Shown: positions 45,051-53,717, counted from the stretch's first letter. The stretch is 64,000 bases of DNA from Mycolicibacterium sp. CR10 (GCF_005222675.1 NZ_STGE01000009.1:124001-188000); one strand, 5' to 3'. Made by a program: numbers and translations. Notes: generated by a model not told the origin, from the letters alone.

Positions 45051-45090
45051 TGCGTGGTTGAAGGTCGGGAAGGTCCAGAAAGGTGGGGTC

Positions 45091-45501
45091 ATGACCGCAC
45101 AACCACAATCCACCGACGACGCATCGATGCCCCAGCTCTTCAGTCAGCTCTCGGAACAGACTTCAAGGCTGGTCCGTGATGAATTGCGATTGGCGCAGAA
45201 AGAGTTTCAAGAGTCCGCGCGCCACGCCGGCTTGGGTGCGGGATTGATCAGTGTCGCAGGACTGCTTGCGGTGCTCGGTCTTGCCACGGTGATCGCCGCT
45301 GCCGTCGCGGGTCTGTCACTGCTTCTTCCGGTGTGGGCCGCCGCCGCGATCGTCGCGGTGGTGATCTTCGGCTGCGCAGGGGTTGCCGCACTGGTCAGCC
45401 GTAGCCAGGTGCAGAAGGTGCCGCCCCCGGCAACGGAGTCGGTCGACAGCGTCAAGCACGACCTCGAGGAGATCAAGGAGGCCCGTCATGGCCAGCGCTG
45501 A
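45091..45501 (+). CDS. Phage-holin-family (PF07332-type) membrane protein
   Basis: 136 residues. Soluble helix LFSQLSEQTSRLVRDELRLA, then KEFQESARHAGLGAGL, two membrane segments (VAGLLAVLGLATVIAAAVAG; VWAAAAIVAVVIFGCAGVAAL), and a charged tail ending SVKHDLEEIKEARHGQR. Despite the family name it is a chromosomal stress-associated protein in actinobacteria; no phage genes are near. AAAGGTGGGG precedes ATG 45091. The next gene overlaps its end by 14 bases. Confidence 0.88.
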   Translation: MTAQPQSTDDASMPQLFSQLSEQTSRLVRDELRLAQKEFQESARHAGLGAGLISVAGLLAVLGLATVIAAAVAGLSLLLPVWAAAAIVAVVIFGCAGVAALVSRSQVQKVPPPATESVDSVKHDLEEIKEARHGQR

Positions 45502-45748
45502 CAACCTCCCGCCGGAGCCTGGACCCGATGCGGGAATCGATGAACTCAAGGCCGACATCGAGAAGACCCGCGGTCAGCTCGGTGAGACCGTCGGCGCATT
45601 GTCCGACAAGATGGACGTCAAGGCGCGAACGCAGGACAAAGTGCACGAGGTCACCGACACCGTCAAAGCCAAACCTGCCGTGCCCGCGGGTGTGATGATC
45701 GCGGTGGTCGCCGCTGTCGGGCTCGTGTGGTGGTGGCGACGGCGCTGA
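45488..45748 (+). CDS. DUF3618 small membrane protein
   Basis: 86 residues. IDELKADIEKTRGQLGETV followed by GALSDKMDVKARTQDKV is the DUF3618 core, an amphipathic helix, and the C-terminus is one membrane helix, GVMIAVVAAVGLVWWWRRR. It overlaps the holin-family gene by 14 bases, a common pair in actinobacteria. The two may form a membrane complex; function not known. Confidence 0.9.
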   Translation: MASADNLPPEPGPDAGIDELKADIEKTRGQLGETVGALSDKMDVKARTQDKVHEVTDTVKAKPAVPAGVMIAVVAAVGLVWWWRRR

Positions 45749-45755
45749 GCCGGAA

Positions 45756-46295
45756 TCAGGTGAGGCAGTCCGTCGCTGCCACCAGTCGGGCTCCCATGTT
45801 GCTCTCCATCATTCGCAGTGCCGCGTCGCCGAGCCCGCGGTCGATATGGGCAACAGCATCACCGGGCACGACGACCTCGAAATGCCGGATGTACGCATCG
45901 AGAGCGCTGTAAAGCACGCACTGCTCGGTGACCTGCCCCGTGAGAATGAGGCGTCGGGTGTGCAGTCTGTTCAGCAGGTAGGCCAGCGGTGTCGCATAGA
46001 AGGCGCTGTGGCGGACTTTGGTCAAGAACCGGCAGTCCTTGCTCGGGGCGATCGGTTCGACCAGCTCGGGGCGTTCTCCGTCCAGTGCGCTTTGCACGAG
46101 GTCGCTGGGCTGGGCGGTGAAGTCGCCGTAGTTGTCGTTGACGTAGATCACGTCGACGTCGTCACGGTCTCGCGCCCGTGCAACGAGTCGACCGAGAGGG
46201 TCGATGATGGCAGCGACATTGGGCGCAAGCTTGTCGGCATCCGGATGCCGATAGGCGTTCATCATGTCGATGACCAATACGGCGGTGTCGGCCAT
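45756..46295 (-). CDS. Isochorismatase-family cysteine hydrolase
   Basis: 179 residues. Catalytic triad: Asp in TAVLVIDMMNAY, Lys in RFLTKVRHSAFYAT, Cys in LTGQVTEQCVLYSALDAY, with the cis-peptide before VTEQC. Resembles nicotinamidase-like members. The substrate (amide or ester) is unknown. ATG 46295 has GAGAGG upstream. Convergent with DUF3618, 7 bases apart. Confidence 0.92.
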   Translation of the reverse strand: MADTAVLVIDMMNAYRHPDADKLAPNVAAIIDPLGRLVARARDRDDVDVIYVNDNYGDFTAQPSDLVQSALDGERPELVEPIAPSKDCRFLTKVRHSAFYATPLAYLLNRLHTRRLILTGQVTEQCVLYSALDAYIRHFEVVVPGDAVAHIDRGLGDAALRMMESNMGARLVAATDCLT

Positions 46296-46371
46296 GGGAA
46301 GGTACCTCTCACTTCGAGTGGTCAGGCGCCGAGCAGTGGAGCTGAGCACCGCAGGTGCGCCGAACGCCAGT

Positions 46372-47253
46372 TCAGAGCAATCTGGACGCTGCTTCTCGAC
46401 ACTCGCGTGCGATCTGCTGCTCCCGTGCATACAGCAGCCCGAAGGTGAAGCCGTTCTCCCCGGCGGTGGTGCCTGCGGCCGCTCCCATCTGCCGGAGAAC
46501 ACCGGCGGCCACCACCGTGTCCTGATGGTCGCCGAGCACCGTCTGAATCCTCTTGTAAGTCTTGACCTTACGTTTCGCCGACGTCGACCCGGAGCCCGCC
46601 GTGATGAGCTCAGCGGCATACCGAGCCCGTTTGGCGGCTTTGCGAGCCCGGTGCAACAGCGCATCATCGTCAGAGCGCAGCGCGGTCCCCAACCGGCGGT
46701 CCGCCTTCCGGTAGGCCCGCCTGGCCCGCTGCTCGATCTGGGCGTTCTCCAGATCCGGGACAAGTGGCGGGTCGACTTTCCACCTGCGCAGCTCGGCGAG
46801 CATCGCCAGACATCGAGGAGACGCCATCGCCTCAGTCACTCGCTCACGCGCGGGACGTTCGACAGCCCGCAGATCGTCGCGGATTCGTGCCCGGACAGGT
46901 CCGAGCACCAGGACGTCGGGCAGTGTGTCGACGGCGGCGGAGAACCGCCGCGCCTGCACCTGGCAGTCGCGGACCTCGCCGAGCAGGCCGGCAAACCATT
47001 TGAGGTCGTCCTCCATCGAGTTCGCCGCCGCAGGGTCGAACTCGCTGCCGAAGACCCTGAGGGTGCTGCGCAGCCGACGAATGGCGACGCGCGTGTCGTG
47101 AATGGGATCCTCAAAGCGGCGCAAACCCGCATCACCGTCGAAGATCGCCTCGATTTGGACGTTCAGGTACTGGGCCACCGCAGCGGATGCCGGCGAAAGC
47201 TTTTTAGGCACTGGGGCTTCAGACACTGCGATGTCGTCGAGCATGGTGGTCAT
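46372..47253 (-). CDS. CHAD domain protein
   Basis: About 293 residues. CHAD, a helical polyphosphate-binding module rich in His and Arg, is recognised by YLNVQIEAIFDGDAGLRRFED, IHDTRVAIRRLRSTLRVF and ALLHRARKAAKRARYAAELI, TYKRIQTVLGDHQDTVVAAG. No CYTH domain is attached. Known CHAD proteins bind polyphosphate. Start ATG 47253 (frame open to 47289); AGGGGAA is upstream. Divergent from the alcohol dehydrogenase gene and close to phoU, which may point to phosphate/polyphosphate biology. Confidence 0.9.
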   Translation of the reverse strand: MTTMLDDIAVSEAPVPKKLSPASAAVAQYLNVQIEAIFDGDAGLRRFEDPIHDTRVAIRRLRSTLRVFGSEFDPAAANSMEDDLKWFAGLLGEVRDCQVQARRFSAAVDTLPDVLVLGPVRARIRDDLRAVERPARERVTEAMASPRCLAMLAELRRWKVDPPLVPDLENAQIEQRARRAYRKADRRLGTALRSDDDALLHRARKAAKRARYAAELITAGSGSTSAKRKVKTYKRIQTVLGDHQDTVVAAGVLRQMGAAAGTTAGENGFTFGLLYAREQQIARECREAASRLL

Positions 47254-47295
47254 TCCACGCGAATTCCCCTGTCCCACCGGTCCAAACATCGCGGT

Positions 47296-47320
47296 GTTTG
47301 GCCCCTGCTTGCCGGGGTAG
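47296..47320 (+). promoter_or_regulatory. SigF-like promoter for the zinc alcohol dehydrogenase gene
   Basis: -35 GTTT (47296-47299), 15-base spacer, -10 GGGTAG (47315-47320), 37 bases before ATG 47358. It matches the SigF consensus at all but the last base. Confidence 0.5.
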
Positions 47321-47357
47321 TCGTCACGCAGTTACCGCGCTGATGATGGAGGCACCG

Positions 47358-48539
47358 ATGAAAGCAGTGACGTGGCATGGCAGGCGCGACGTGCGGGTCG
47401 AGACGGTACCCGACCCGAAAATCGAGGTAGGCACCGACGCGATCATCGAGGTCACGTCGACCAACATCTGCGGATCCGACCTGCACCTCTACGAGGTTCT
47501 GGGCGCATTCATGAACGAAGGCGACATTCTCGGACACGAGCCGATGGGCATCGTGCGCGAGGTCGGCGCGGAGGTAAGCGATCTAGCCGTCGGTGACCGG
47601 GTGGTCATCCCGTTCCAGATATCGTGCGGCAGTTGCTTCATGTGCGACCACCAGCTCTATACCCAGTGTGAGACGACGCAGGTCCGCGACCAGGGTATGG
47701 GTGCCGCGCTCTTCGGCTACTCCGAGTTGTACGGGTCGGTGCCCGGCGGGCAGGCGGAACTGCTGCGGGTTCCGCAGGCGCAGTTCACCCACATCAAAGT
47801 TCCACTCGGACCACCGGATTCGCGCTACGTCTACCTGTCCGATGTCTTGCCGACGGCGTGGCAGGCGGTCGTGTACGCCGATATCCCCGACGGCGGTTCG
47901 GTCACGGTCCTCGGATTGGGACCCATCGGCGACATGGCGGCGCGCATCGCCACCCATCTGGGGTATGACGTGATCGCGGTCGACCGCGTGCCCGAGCGGA
48001 TCGCGCGTGCCAGCGCCCGCGGGATTCGGACGGTGAACTTCGGTGCGTTCGACACCACCGTCGGTGACGCGATTCGCGACATGACAGGCGGGCGGGGCAC
48101 CGACTCGGTCATCGACGCAGTGGGCATGGAGGCGCACGGATCGCCCGTCGCCCAGGCCGCGCAGCGACTCACCGCGCTGTTGCCCGATGCCGTGGCCAAG
48201 AAGATGATGCAGACCGCCGGTGTCGACCGTCTCGACGCGCTGTACTCAGCGATCGACATCGTTCGCCGCGGCGGCACCATCTCCCTGATCGGGGTGTACG
48301 GCGGGATGGCGGACCCGATGCCGATGCTGACAATGTTCGACAAGCAGATTTCGCTCCGGATGGGACAGGCCAACGTCAAGAGGTGGGTCGACGACATCAT
48401 GCCGCTGCTGAGCGACGACGACCCTTTGGGTGTGGACACCTTCGCGAGCCACACCCTGACACTCGACGAGGCGCCGCACGCCTACGACATCTTTCAGAAG
48501 AAGAAAGACGGTGCCGTGAAAATGGTTCTCACGCCCTGA
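47358..48539 (+). CDS. Zinc-dependent alcohol dehydrogenase (formaldehyde-dehydrogenase-like)
   Basis: 393 residues, medium-chain family. Catalytic zinc ligands: Cys in STNICGSDLH, the GHEPMGIV His-Glu, and a later ligand. Structural zinc cysteines in SCGSCFMCDHQLYTQC. The NAD site is VLGLGPIGDMAARI. The long form with a GMGAALFGYSELYGSVPGG loop resembles glutathione-independent formaldehyde dehydrogenases. ATG 47358 has GGAGG six bases upstream. A SigF-like promoter precedes it. Confidence 0.9.
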   Translation: MKAVTWHGRRDVRVETVPDPKIEVGTDAIIEVTSTNICGSDLHLYEVLGAFMNEGDILGHEPMGIVREVGAEVSDLAVGDRVVIPFQISCGSCFMCDHQLYTQCETTQVRDQGMGAALFGYSELYGSVPGGQAELLRVPQAQFTHIKVPLGPPDSRYVYLSDVLPTAWQAVVYADIPDGGSVTVLGLGPIGDMAARIATHLGYDVIAVDRVPERIARASARGIRTVNFGAFDTTVGDAIRDMTGGRGTDSVIDAVGMEAHGSPVAQAAQRLTALLPDAVAKKMMQTAGVDRLDALYSAIDIVRRGGTISLIGVYGGMADPMPMLTMFDKQISLRMGQANVKRWVDDIMPLLSDDDPLGVDTFASHTLTLDEAPHAYDIFQKKKDGAVKMVLTP

Positions 48540-48551
48540 GACGGGGCCGCT

Positions 48552-49208
48552 TCACCCGGCGACGTCGACCAGTGTGTTGCCGGTGCTGCGGAACAACACC
48601 CGCGCGGCGATGGCGACCGCGTGATCGGCGAACCGCTCGTAGAACCTGCCCAGCAGCACCACGTCGACCGCGGCGGGCACACCGTGGCTCCACTCCGGGG
48701 ACATGACGGCGGCGAACAACCGGCGGTGCATGTCGTTCATCGCCTCGTCGTCATCGCGTATCCGGCTGGCCCGCACCGGGTCACCGTCTGCAATGACGGC
48801 GGCAGCGTCCTCGGCCAGGTCGACGGCGAGGCCGCCCATTTCGGAGAACTGACCGACGACCACGTTCGGGATGGCTGAAGCAGGGTGTCTGCGCCGAACG
48901 ATGCGGGCGACGTGCGCGGCGAGCCCGCCCATGCGGTCGGCGTCGGAGGTGATGTGCACGGCGGCGACCACCGCGCGCAGGTCGCTGGCCACCGGTGCCT
49001 GCCGCGCCAACACCGACAGCGCCGCTTGGTCCACGTCACGGCGCATGCGGGCGAGAATCTCCAGATCGGTCAGCACTCGCTCCGCCGCCTCGAGGTCCAC
49101 CGTGAGGAGGCCCAGGGTGGCGCGCTGCATGGCCTCGCCCGCCAGCTCGCACATGCGGGCGAGATCGGCGTTCAGCGCATCCAGCTGCTGACGGAATTCG
49201 ATACGCAC
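48552..49208 (-). CDS. phoU: PhoU/PhoY phosphate-signalling regulator
   Basis: 218 residues from GTG 49208. Two PhoU three-helix bundles: LARMCELAGEAMQRATLGLL, and MHRRLFAAVMSPEWSHGVPA, each with the family's E/D-x-x-x-D metal motif area (RIRDDDEAMNDMH). The end RFYERFADHAVAIAARVLF is diagnostic of PhoY proteins. It represses phosphate uptake signalling through PstSCAB and SenX3-RegX3 in mycobacteria; no pst genes are in the window. Confidence 0.93.
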   Translation of the reverse strand: MRIEFRQQLDALNADLARMCELAGEAMQRATLGLLTVDLEAAERVLTDLEILARMRRDVDQAALSVLARQAPVASDLRAVVAAVHITSDADRMGGLAAHVARIVRRRHPASAIPNVVVGQFSEMGGLAVDLAEDAAAVIADGDPVRASRIRDDDEAMNDMHRRLFAAVMSPEWSHGVPAAVDVVLLGRFYERFADHAVAIAARVLFRSTGNTLVDVAG

Positions 49209-49273
49209 AGTGCCGTGGACCCCTTTTCTGCGGCGAACGAATACCCGCAGGACCGGATTTGTAAGCATCCCCT

Positions 49274-49299
49274 GTTTTGGGCGGCTGCGGGCCGGGCAC
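49274..49299 (+). promoter_or_regulatory. SigF-like promoter for the Rho-N/KGG small protein
   Basis: -35 GTTT (49274-49277), 16-base spacer, -10 GGGCAC (49294-49299), 41 bases before ATG 49341. Confidence 0.4.
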
Positions 49300-49340
49300 C
49301 CTGCGCAAAGCCAGGCCGTCAGTCAACCGGAGGAGTGACG

Positions 49341-49598
49341 ATGCCGAATTCGTCGATCAAGAACGAAAAGATGTACGAGGACTTGCGTAAAGAGGGCAAC
49401 TCGAAGGAGAAGTCGGCGCGCATTTCCAACGCGGCGGCGGCACGCGGAAAATCTGCCGTCGGCAAGAAGGGCGGGCAGTCCGGAAGCTACGACGACTGGA
49501 CGGTGCCCGAGCTGAGGAAGCGCGCCAAGGAGCTCGGCGTCTCTGGTTACTCAGGTCTGACGAAGAGCAAGCTCGTCGCCGCACTGCGCAATCACTGA
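49341..49598 (+). CDS. Small basic KGG/Rho-N protein (DUF7218-like)
   Basis: 85 residues. The first half NEKMYEDLRKEGNSKEKSAR, then ISNAAAARGKSAVGKKGG resembles stress-induced KGG-type proteins. The second half, YDDWTVPELRKRAKELGVSG, then YSGLTKSKLVAALRNH, is a Rho N-terminal/SAP-like domain that binds nucleic acid. The protein is basic and probably binds DNA or RNA. Strong GGAGGAG precedes ATG 49341. It overlaps the convergent oxidoreductase gene by 7 bases. Confidence 0.85.
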   Translation: MPNSSIKNEKMYEDLRKEGNSKEKSARISNAAAARGKSAVGKKGGQSGSYDDWTVPELRKRAKELGVSGYSGLTKSKLVAALRNH

Positions 49599-50758
49599 CC
49601 GGGCGCCGGCTTTCTCGCCCGAATGAGGCTTTCGCCCAGTTCGTAGTCATCGTCGGCGTTGCACGTCAGAACCGCCACGGTGGCGCCGCCGGCTTCGTAC
49701 CAGACGGTGAAGCCCTCGCCTCGGTCGGTCATGCGGCTGTTCTCGTAGCCGTCGCCCCACGCGTGGTATTTCAGGGTGGCGTCGCCGATCGTGGACCAGA
49801 ACCCGGGCACATCGGCCCATTCGACGTCGGCGCCCGCGGCGCGGGCACCGGCGACGGCCCCTTGGCCGGCAGCATCCTGCCAATGCTCGACGACGATCTG
49901 TCGACCCGCTGTGGCGTTGAAGGCGAGCGCCACGTCGCCGGCCGCGTACACGTCGGGCCGCTCGGTTTGCATCCCGGCGTCCACCGAGATCCGCGACTCC
50001 GTCAACGTCAGGCCGGCGGCGTCGGCCAGCGTGCTGTTGGGCTTCACCCCCGTCGCCGCCACGATCAGGTCGGCACTCAAGGTCACGCCGTTGTCCAGCT
50101 CGACTTCACCGGCGCGGAGTGCCCGCACACCGACGCCGCCGGAGAATTCGGCCCCGGCACCCTCGATCAGAGAGACGAGCTTCGTGCCCGCGTCAGCGCC
50201 GAGACGCTTCTCCTGGGGCAGCTGTTCCGGAGCGACGAGGGTGACCGAAAGGCCCTTGACGGCAAGGGAAGCCGCTGCCTCGCAGCCGATGAAACCGGCA
50301 CCGATCACCACTGCCGATCGGGCGCCCTCAGCCGCGGCCCGTAGCCGCTTGGCATCCTGCAACGAGCGCAGCTGCAGGGCCAGCTCCCCGCCGGGAACGG
50401 GGAGGGGGGTCGGGCTCGCACCGCACGCCAGGATCAGGTGGCGGTACTCGTACCGGCTCCCGGCCGCCGTCACAGTGTGAGCCTGCACGTCGATCTCGCT
50501 CACGGGCGCATTCGTCGTCAGCTCCAGGTCCCGTTCGGTGAACCAGTCCGCAGGATGGAGGAAGACGTCGTCGGTCTCACCCCGCAGGAACTCTTTGCTC
50601 AGCGGGGGCCTTTCATAGGGCTCATCGGCGTCTGCGGTGAGGATGAGCACCGGGACATCGGCCCGCTCCTTGCGGAACGCCTCCGCGGCGCCCACTCCGG
50701 CGGGTCCGCTGCCGATCACGATCAATCCAGGTTCGGTCACGACAGTCGCATCAGTCAC
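49592..50758 (-). CDS. NAD(P)/FAD-dependent ferredoxin-reductase-like oxidoreductase
   Basis: About 388 residues. FAD motif LIVIGSGPAGVGAAEAFRKE, then YERPPLSKEFLRGE, second dinucleotide motif SAVVIGAGFIGCEAAASL, and the FAD-binding PDVYAAGDVALAFN. The fold is that of rubredoxin/ferredoxin reductases (BphA4-like), with VEHWQDAAGQGAVAGARAAG near the end. Electron partner unknown; no ferredoxin adjoins. Start GTG 50758 or GTG 50743. Divergent from the DUF6766 gene over 41 bases. Confidence 0.9.
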   Translation of the reverse strand: MTDATVVTEPGLIVIGSGPAGVGAAEAFRKERADVPVLILTADADEPYERPPLSKEFLRGETDDVFLHPADWFTERDLELTTNAPVSEIDVQAHTVTAAGSRYEYRHLILACGASPTPLPVPGGELALQLRSLQDAKRLRAAAEGARSAVVIGAGFIGCEAAASLAVKGLSVTLVAPEQLPQEKRLGADAGTKLVSLIEGAGAEFSGGVGVRALRAGEVELDNGVTLSADLIVAATGVKPNSTLADAAGLTLTESRISVDAGMQTERPDVYAAGDVALAFNATAGRQIVVEHWQDAAGQGAVAGARAAGADVEWADVPGFWSTIGDATLKYHAWGDGYENSRMTDRGEGFTVWYEAGGATVAVLTCNADDDYELGESLIRARKPAPGQ

Positions 50759-50799
50759 GGCAAGGGCATACCCGTTGTGTTTTGGGGTACACCACTGCC

Positions 50800-51492
50800 A
50801 TGCAAGCGGGGCTTCGCGCGAGCATCCGCCGCCGTTGGGCACGCGACCACGGCTTGCTGATTGCGTGCCTGGCCCTGTTCTCGGTCTTCTTCATCGCGAT
50901 GGTGTTCTCGGGTACGGCGACCTACAACGCGGAGCAGCAGGACCATGGTTCTCAGGAGCAGGTCTCGGCATGGGGATACCTGCATACGGGTCATTTCGTC
51001 GAGGCCACGTTCGAGAACTGGGAGTCCGAATTCCTGCAGATGGGCATGTACGTCGTGCTGACGGCGTTCCTCTACCAGCGCGGCTCATCCGAGTCGAAGC
51101 CGGTGGACAAGAGAGCGCCCCAGGATCGTGACCCCCGCCATGCGCCGCTGAAGCCCGGAACGCCGTGGCCGGTACGCCACGGAGGCGCGCTGCTGTGGCT
51201 CTACGAGAACTCCCTCGCCATCGCGTTTTTCGCGCTCTTCTTCGGCTCGTGGTCGCTGCACGGCGTGGGCGGCGCCGCAGCGTTCAACGCCGAGCTGATT
51301 CAGCATGGGCAGCCGCCGATCTCAGTCTGGCGCTACGTCACGACGTCCCAGTTCTGGTTCGAGTCGATGCAGAACTGGCAGAGCGAGTTCATCGCCGTCG
51401 CGGCGATTGTCGGGCTTTCGATCTTCCTGCGGCAGCGTGGCTCCGCGGAGTCGAAGCCGGTCGCCGAGCCGCATCGAGCGACGAGTGCCTGA
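50800..51492 (+). CDS. DUF6766 membrane protein with internal duplication
   Basis: 230 residues in two related halves. Each half has one TM at its start (LLIACLALFSVFFIAMVF; SLAIAFFALFFGSWSL), an AEQQDHG/AELIQHG motif, a W-(G/R)-Y-(L/V)-T segment, a W(E/Q)SEF motif, one more TM and the end LYQRGSSESKPV or LRQRGSAESKPV. The duplication is obvious and end to end. Membrane protein of unknown function. Confidence 0.82.
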   Translation: MQAGLRASIRRRWARDHGLLIACLALFSVFFIAMVFSGTATYNAEQQDHGSQEQVSAWGYLHTGHFVEATFENWESEFLQMGMYVVLTAFLYQRGSSESKPVDKRAPQDRDPRHAPLKPGTPWPVRHGGALLWLYENSLAIAFFALFFGSWSLHGVGGAAAFNAELIQHGQPPISVWRYVTTSQFWFESMQNWQSEFIAVAAIVGLSIFLRQRGSAESKPVAEPHRATSA

Positions 51493-51495
51493 TCG

Positions 51496-52044
51496 TCACG
51501 CCGTGATCTGAAGGCGATCGGCCAGCACGAGAAAGGCGACCGCGAAGTCGTTGCCTGCGGTGTCCGATCGCACCTGATCCCAGTCGACGCGTTCACGGAC
51601 TGCGCGCACCGCGGGCAGCAGCGATGTGAAGTCGCAATGGTGCTCGCCGAGTGCGCGCAACTTCTGGATCAATACGGTGGTCGGAGTGAGCACCGGAATT
51701 CTGATCGCCAGCACGTCATGGTCTTCGGCCGCGTCGAGAAGTTCGGCGTCCACCGCGTCACCGTTGACCTTGTGGATCACGTCGACCACGACGTCGTCGA
51801 CGTGGGCCTTGAACAGCCAGTCCTCAGGGGTGCGTTCGACGGTGAAACCGGCCTTCGCCAGCGTCGCGGCGGCGGCGTCGGCATCGGTCTCGGCCACGAC
51901 GAAGTCCACGTCGTGCACCGGCTCGGGCGCACCAAAGACCCACAGGGCGAAGCTGCCGGCCAGCGCAAACCGGGGTCCGTGCTCCTTGAGCGCCGACGCC
52001 GCGGTCTTCAAGGCGCTGCGCAGCTGCTCGTCACGCGGAAGCAT
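51496..52044 (-). CDS. Nucleotidyltransferase-fold protein
   Basis: 182 residues from ATG 52044. ALAGSFALWVFGAPEPVHDVDFVV holds the polymerase-beta-like GS motif and Asp-x-Asp (HDVDF) that bind metal and NTP; VVDVIHKVNG carries the third acidic residue. This is the minimal nucleotidyltransferase fold. It is not paired with an antitoxin-like or HEPN gene, so a toxin-antitoxin role is not supported. Convergent with DUF6766 by 3 bases. Confidence 0.82.
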   Translation of the reverse strand: MLPRDEQLRSALKTAASALKEHGPRFALAGSFALWVFGAPEPVHDVDFVVAETDADAAAATLAKAGFTVERTPEDWLFKAHVDDVVVDVIHKVNGDAVDAELLDAAEDHDVLAIRIPVLTPTTVLIQKLRALGEHHCDFTSLLPAVRAVRERVDWDQVRSDTAGNDFAVAFLVLADRLQITA

Positions 52045-52093
52045 GATCACCCCCACGGCTATCAGCGGCGGCTCTGGTGGGTAACTGGTAGGC

Positions 52094-52861
52094 GTGCGCA
52101 TCGCAACGTTCAACATCCTGCACGGCAGGACGGTGGAAGACGGCGTGGTGGATCTCGACCGGCTGCGCGCCTGCGTGCGCGATCTCGATCCCGATGTGCT
52201 CGCTCTGCAGGAAGTCGACCTCGACCAGGATCGATCGGGTCGAGCCGACCTGACCGCGGTGGCGGCCGAGGCAATGGGCGCGGTGTCTCATCGATTTGTC
52301 GCCGCGATCTCGGGCACACCGGGCGCCACCTGGATCGCGGCCACCGGCGAGGAGCAGCCCGGAGCGGCGGCCTACGGCATCGCGTTGTTGTCCCGCTTCC
52401 CTGCCACGAGCTGGCAGGTGGTGCGGCTGCCCCGAATCCCGACGCGGTTTCCCATGTATCTGCCCGGTCCCCACCGAGTGATGGTCGTCGATGAGGAACC
52501 CCGGGCAGCGGTCATCGCTCAACTCGAGACACCGCTGGGGCCGCTGTCGGTCGCGAACACGCATCTGTCCTTCGTGCCCGGATGGAACCGGCGCCAACTG
52601 CGCCGACTGGTCAGGGACCTGCGGGGGCTTCCCGGCCCCCGCCTGCTGATGGGCGATCTCAACCTGCCCGCGGGGCCGGCGGCGAGGTGGTCGCGAATGC
52701 GGAGTCTGGCAAGTGCCGCAACGTTTCCCGCCGACGCCCCGCAACGCCAGCTCGACCACATCCTGACCGATCATCCCGGCCTTCGAGGGCTCGGGCCTGT
52801 TGCACCCGCCGCGCCGTTGTCCGATCATCGGCCCTTGGTCGTCGATGTCGACGTCGTGTAA
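52094..52861 (+). CDS. Endonuclease/exonuclease/phosphatase (EEP) family protein
   Basis: 255 residues. Motifs of the fold: IATFNILHGR, DVLALQEVDLDQDRSG, VANTHLSF, RLLMGDLNLP and the terminal LSDHRPLVVDV. These provide the metal-binding Glu, Asp/Asn and His. Substrate could be a nucleic acid, phospholipid or sugar phosphate. No signal peptide. GTG 52094 start, divergent from the nucleotidyltransferase gene (49 bases). Confidence 0.9.
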   Translation: MRIATFNILHGRTVEDGVVDLDRLRACVRDLDPDVLALQEVDLDQDRSGRADLTAVAAEAMGAVSHRFVAAISGTPGATWIAATGEEQPGAAAYGIALLSRFPATSWQVVRLPRIPTRFPMYLPGPHRVMVVDEEPRAAVIAQLETPLGPLSVANTHLSFVPGWNRRQLRRLVRDLRGLPGPRLLMGDLNLPAGPAARWSRMRSLASAATFPADAPQRQLDHILTDHPGLRGLGPVAPAAPLSDHRPLVVDVDVV

Positions 52862-52999
52862 CGACTCATCCTCGGGCTGTACCCCGCTTTGCATTAGGCC
52901 AGACGGTGACCCAACTATTACGTACCGTTTGGGTGCAGCGAAGACAGGGGTATGTGGTGCCCACGGTGCAACGCGCACGGGGTGGACGAGGGAGTTTCG

Positions 53000-53701
53000 A
53001 TGGTATTTCGACAGATTATTCAAGCCGGCGCGATTGCGGCGCTCGGAGTCGGCAGCGCGCTGACCGGGGTTGTCGCGCCAACGGCATCGGCGCAGCCGTG
53101 CCCCGATGTCGAGGTGGTGTTCGCGCGCGGGACCAGCGAGGCGCCCGGTGTCGGGGGCGTGGGACAGGCGTTCGTCGACGCGGTACGCGCGCAGGCCGCT
53201 CCCAGGACCGTGGGGGTGTACGCGGTGAACTACCCGGCGGGCAGCAACTTCGAGCAGCGCGAGGTCTTCGCCGGCACTGTCATCGACGGAGTTCGCGACG
53301 CGTCGGACCACGTCCGGGCCATGGCGGCCAACTGCCCGAACACCAAGCTGGTGTTGTCGGGCTTCTCCCAGGGCGCTGTGGTCTCCGGCTTCGCGACCTC
53401 TGACGTCGTCCCGCTCAGCGTGCCCGCCGCAGTGGCCCCGGCACCGCTGCCGCCTGAGGTCGCCGACAACGTCGCCGCGGTCGTGCTCTTCGGTGCACCG
53501 TCGGGGGCGTTCCTGAGCAAGTACGGCGCGCCCGCCATCAACATCGGACCGCTGTATCGCGACAAGACCCTGGAACTGTGCAATCCCGGCGACGGCATCT
53601 GCTCGGGTGCACCCGACGGAGGTCCGGGCATCGCCCACGCGCTGTACCCGGTGAACGGCTCGGTCAACGAGGGTGCGGCGTACGCGGTGGGTCGACTCTG
53701 A
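53000..53701 (+). CDS. Secreted cutinase-family serine esterase
   Basis: 233 residues from ATG 53000 with GAGGGAG upstream. Signal peptide IIQAGAIAALGVGSALTGVV is cleaved after TASA. Ser in VLSGFSQGAVVSG is the nucleophile; Asp in NPGDGICSG and His in IAHALYPVNGSVNEGA complete the triad. Two disulfides are expected (QPCPD with NCPN; LCNPGDGICS). Culp-type mycobacterial cutinases hydrolyse lipid esters or polyesters outside the cell. Confidence 0.95.
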   Translation: MVFRQIIQAGAIAALGVGSALTGVVAPTASAQPCPDVEVVFARGTSEAPGVGGVGQAFVDAVRAQAAPRTVGVYAVNYPAGSNFEQREVFAGTVIDGVRDASDHVRAMAANCPNTKLVLSGFSQGAVVSGFATSDVVPLSVPAAVAPAPLPPEVADNVAAVVLFGAPSGAFLSKYGAPAINIGPLYRDKTLELCNPGDGICSGAPDGGPGIAHALYPVNGSVNEGAAYAVGRL

Positions 53702-53717
53702 GGATGTCAATTAGTTA

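Noticed and set aside
44856..45113. 85-codon leftward frame with several Cys upstream of DUF4235
   Set aside because: Overlaps the divergent promoter region and the start of the holin-family gene; no ribosome site.
45091..45501. Prophage remnant because of the holin-family protein
   Set aside because: No phage genes nearby; the family is a chromosomal actinobacterial one paired with DUF3618.
50770..50790. SigF-type promoters between the reductase-like and DUF6766 genes
   Set aside because: GGGTAT and GGGTAC -10-like hexamers exist, but convincing GTTT elements at the right distance are absent.
51496..52044. Toxin-antitoxin system based on the nucleotidyltransferase
   Set aside because: No adjacent HEPN, antitoxin or small partner gene.
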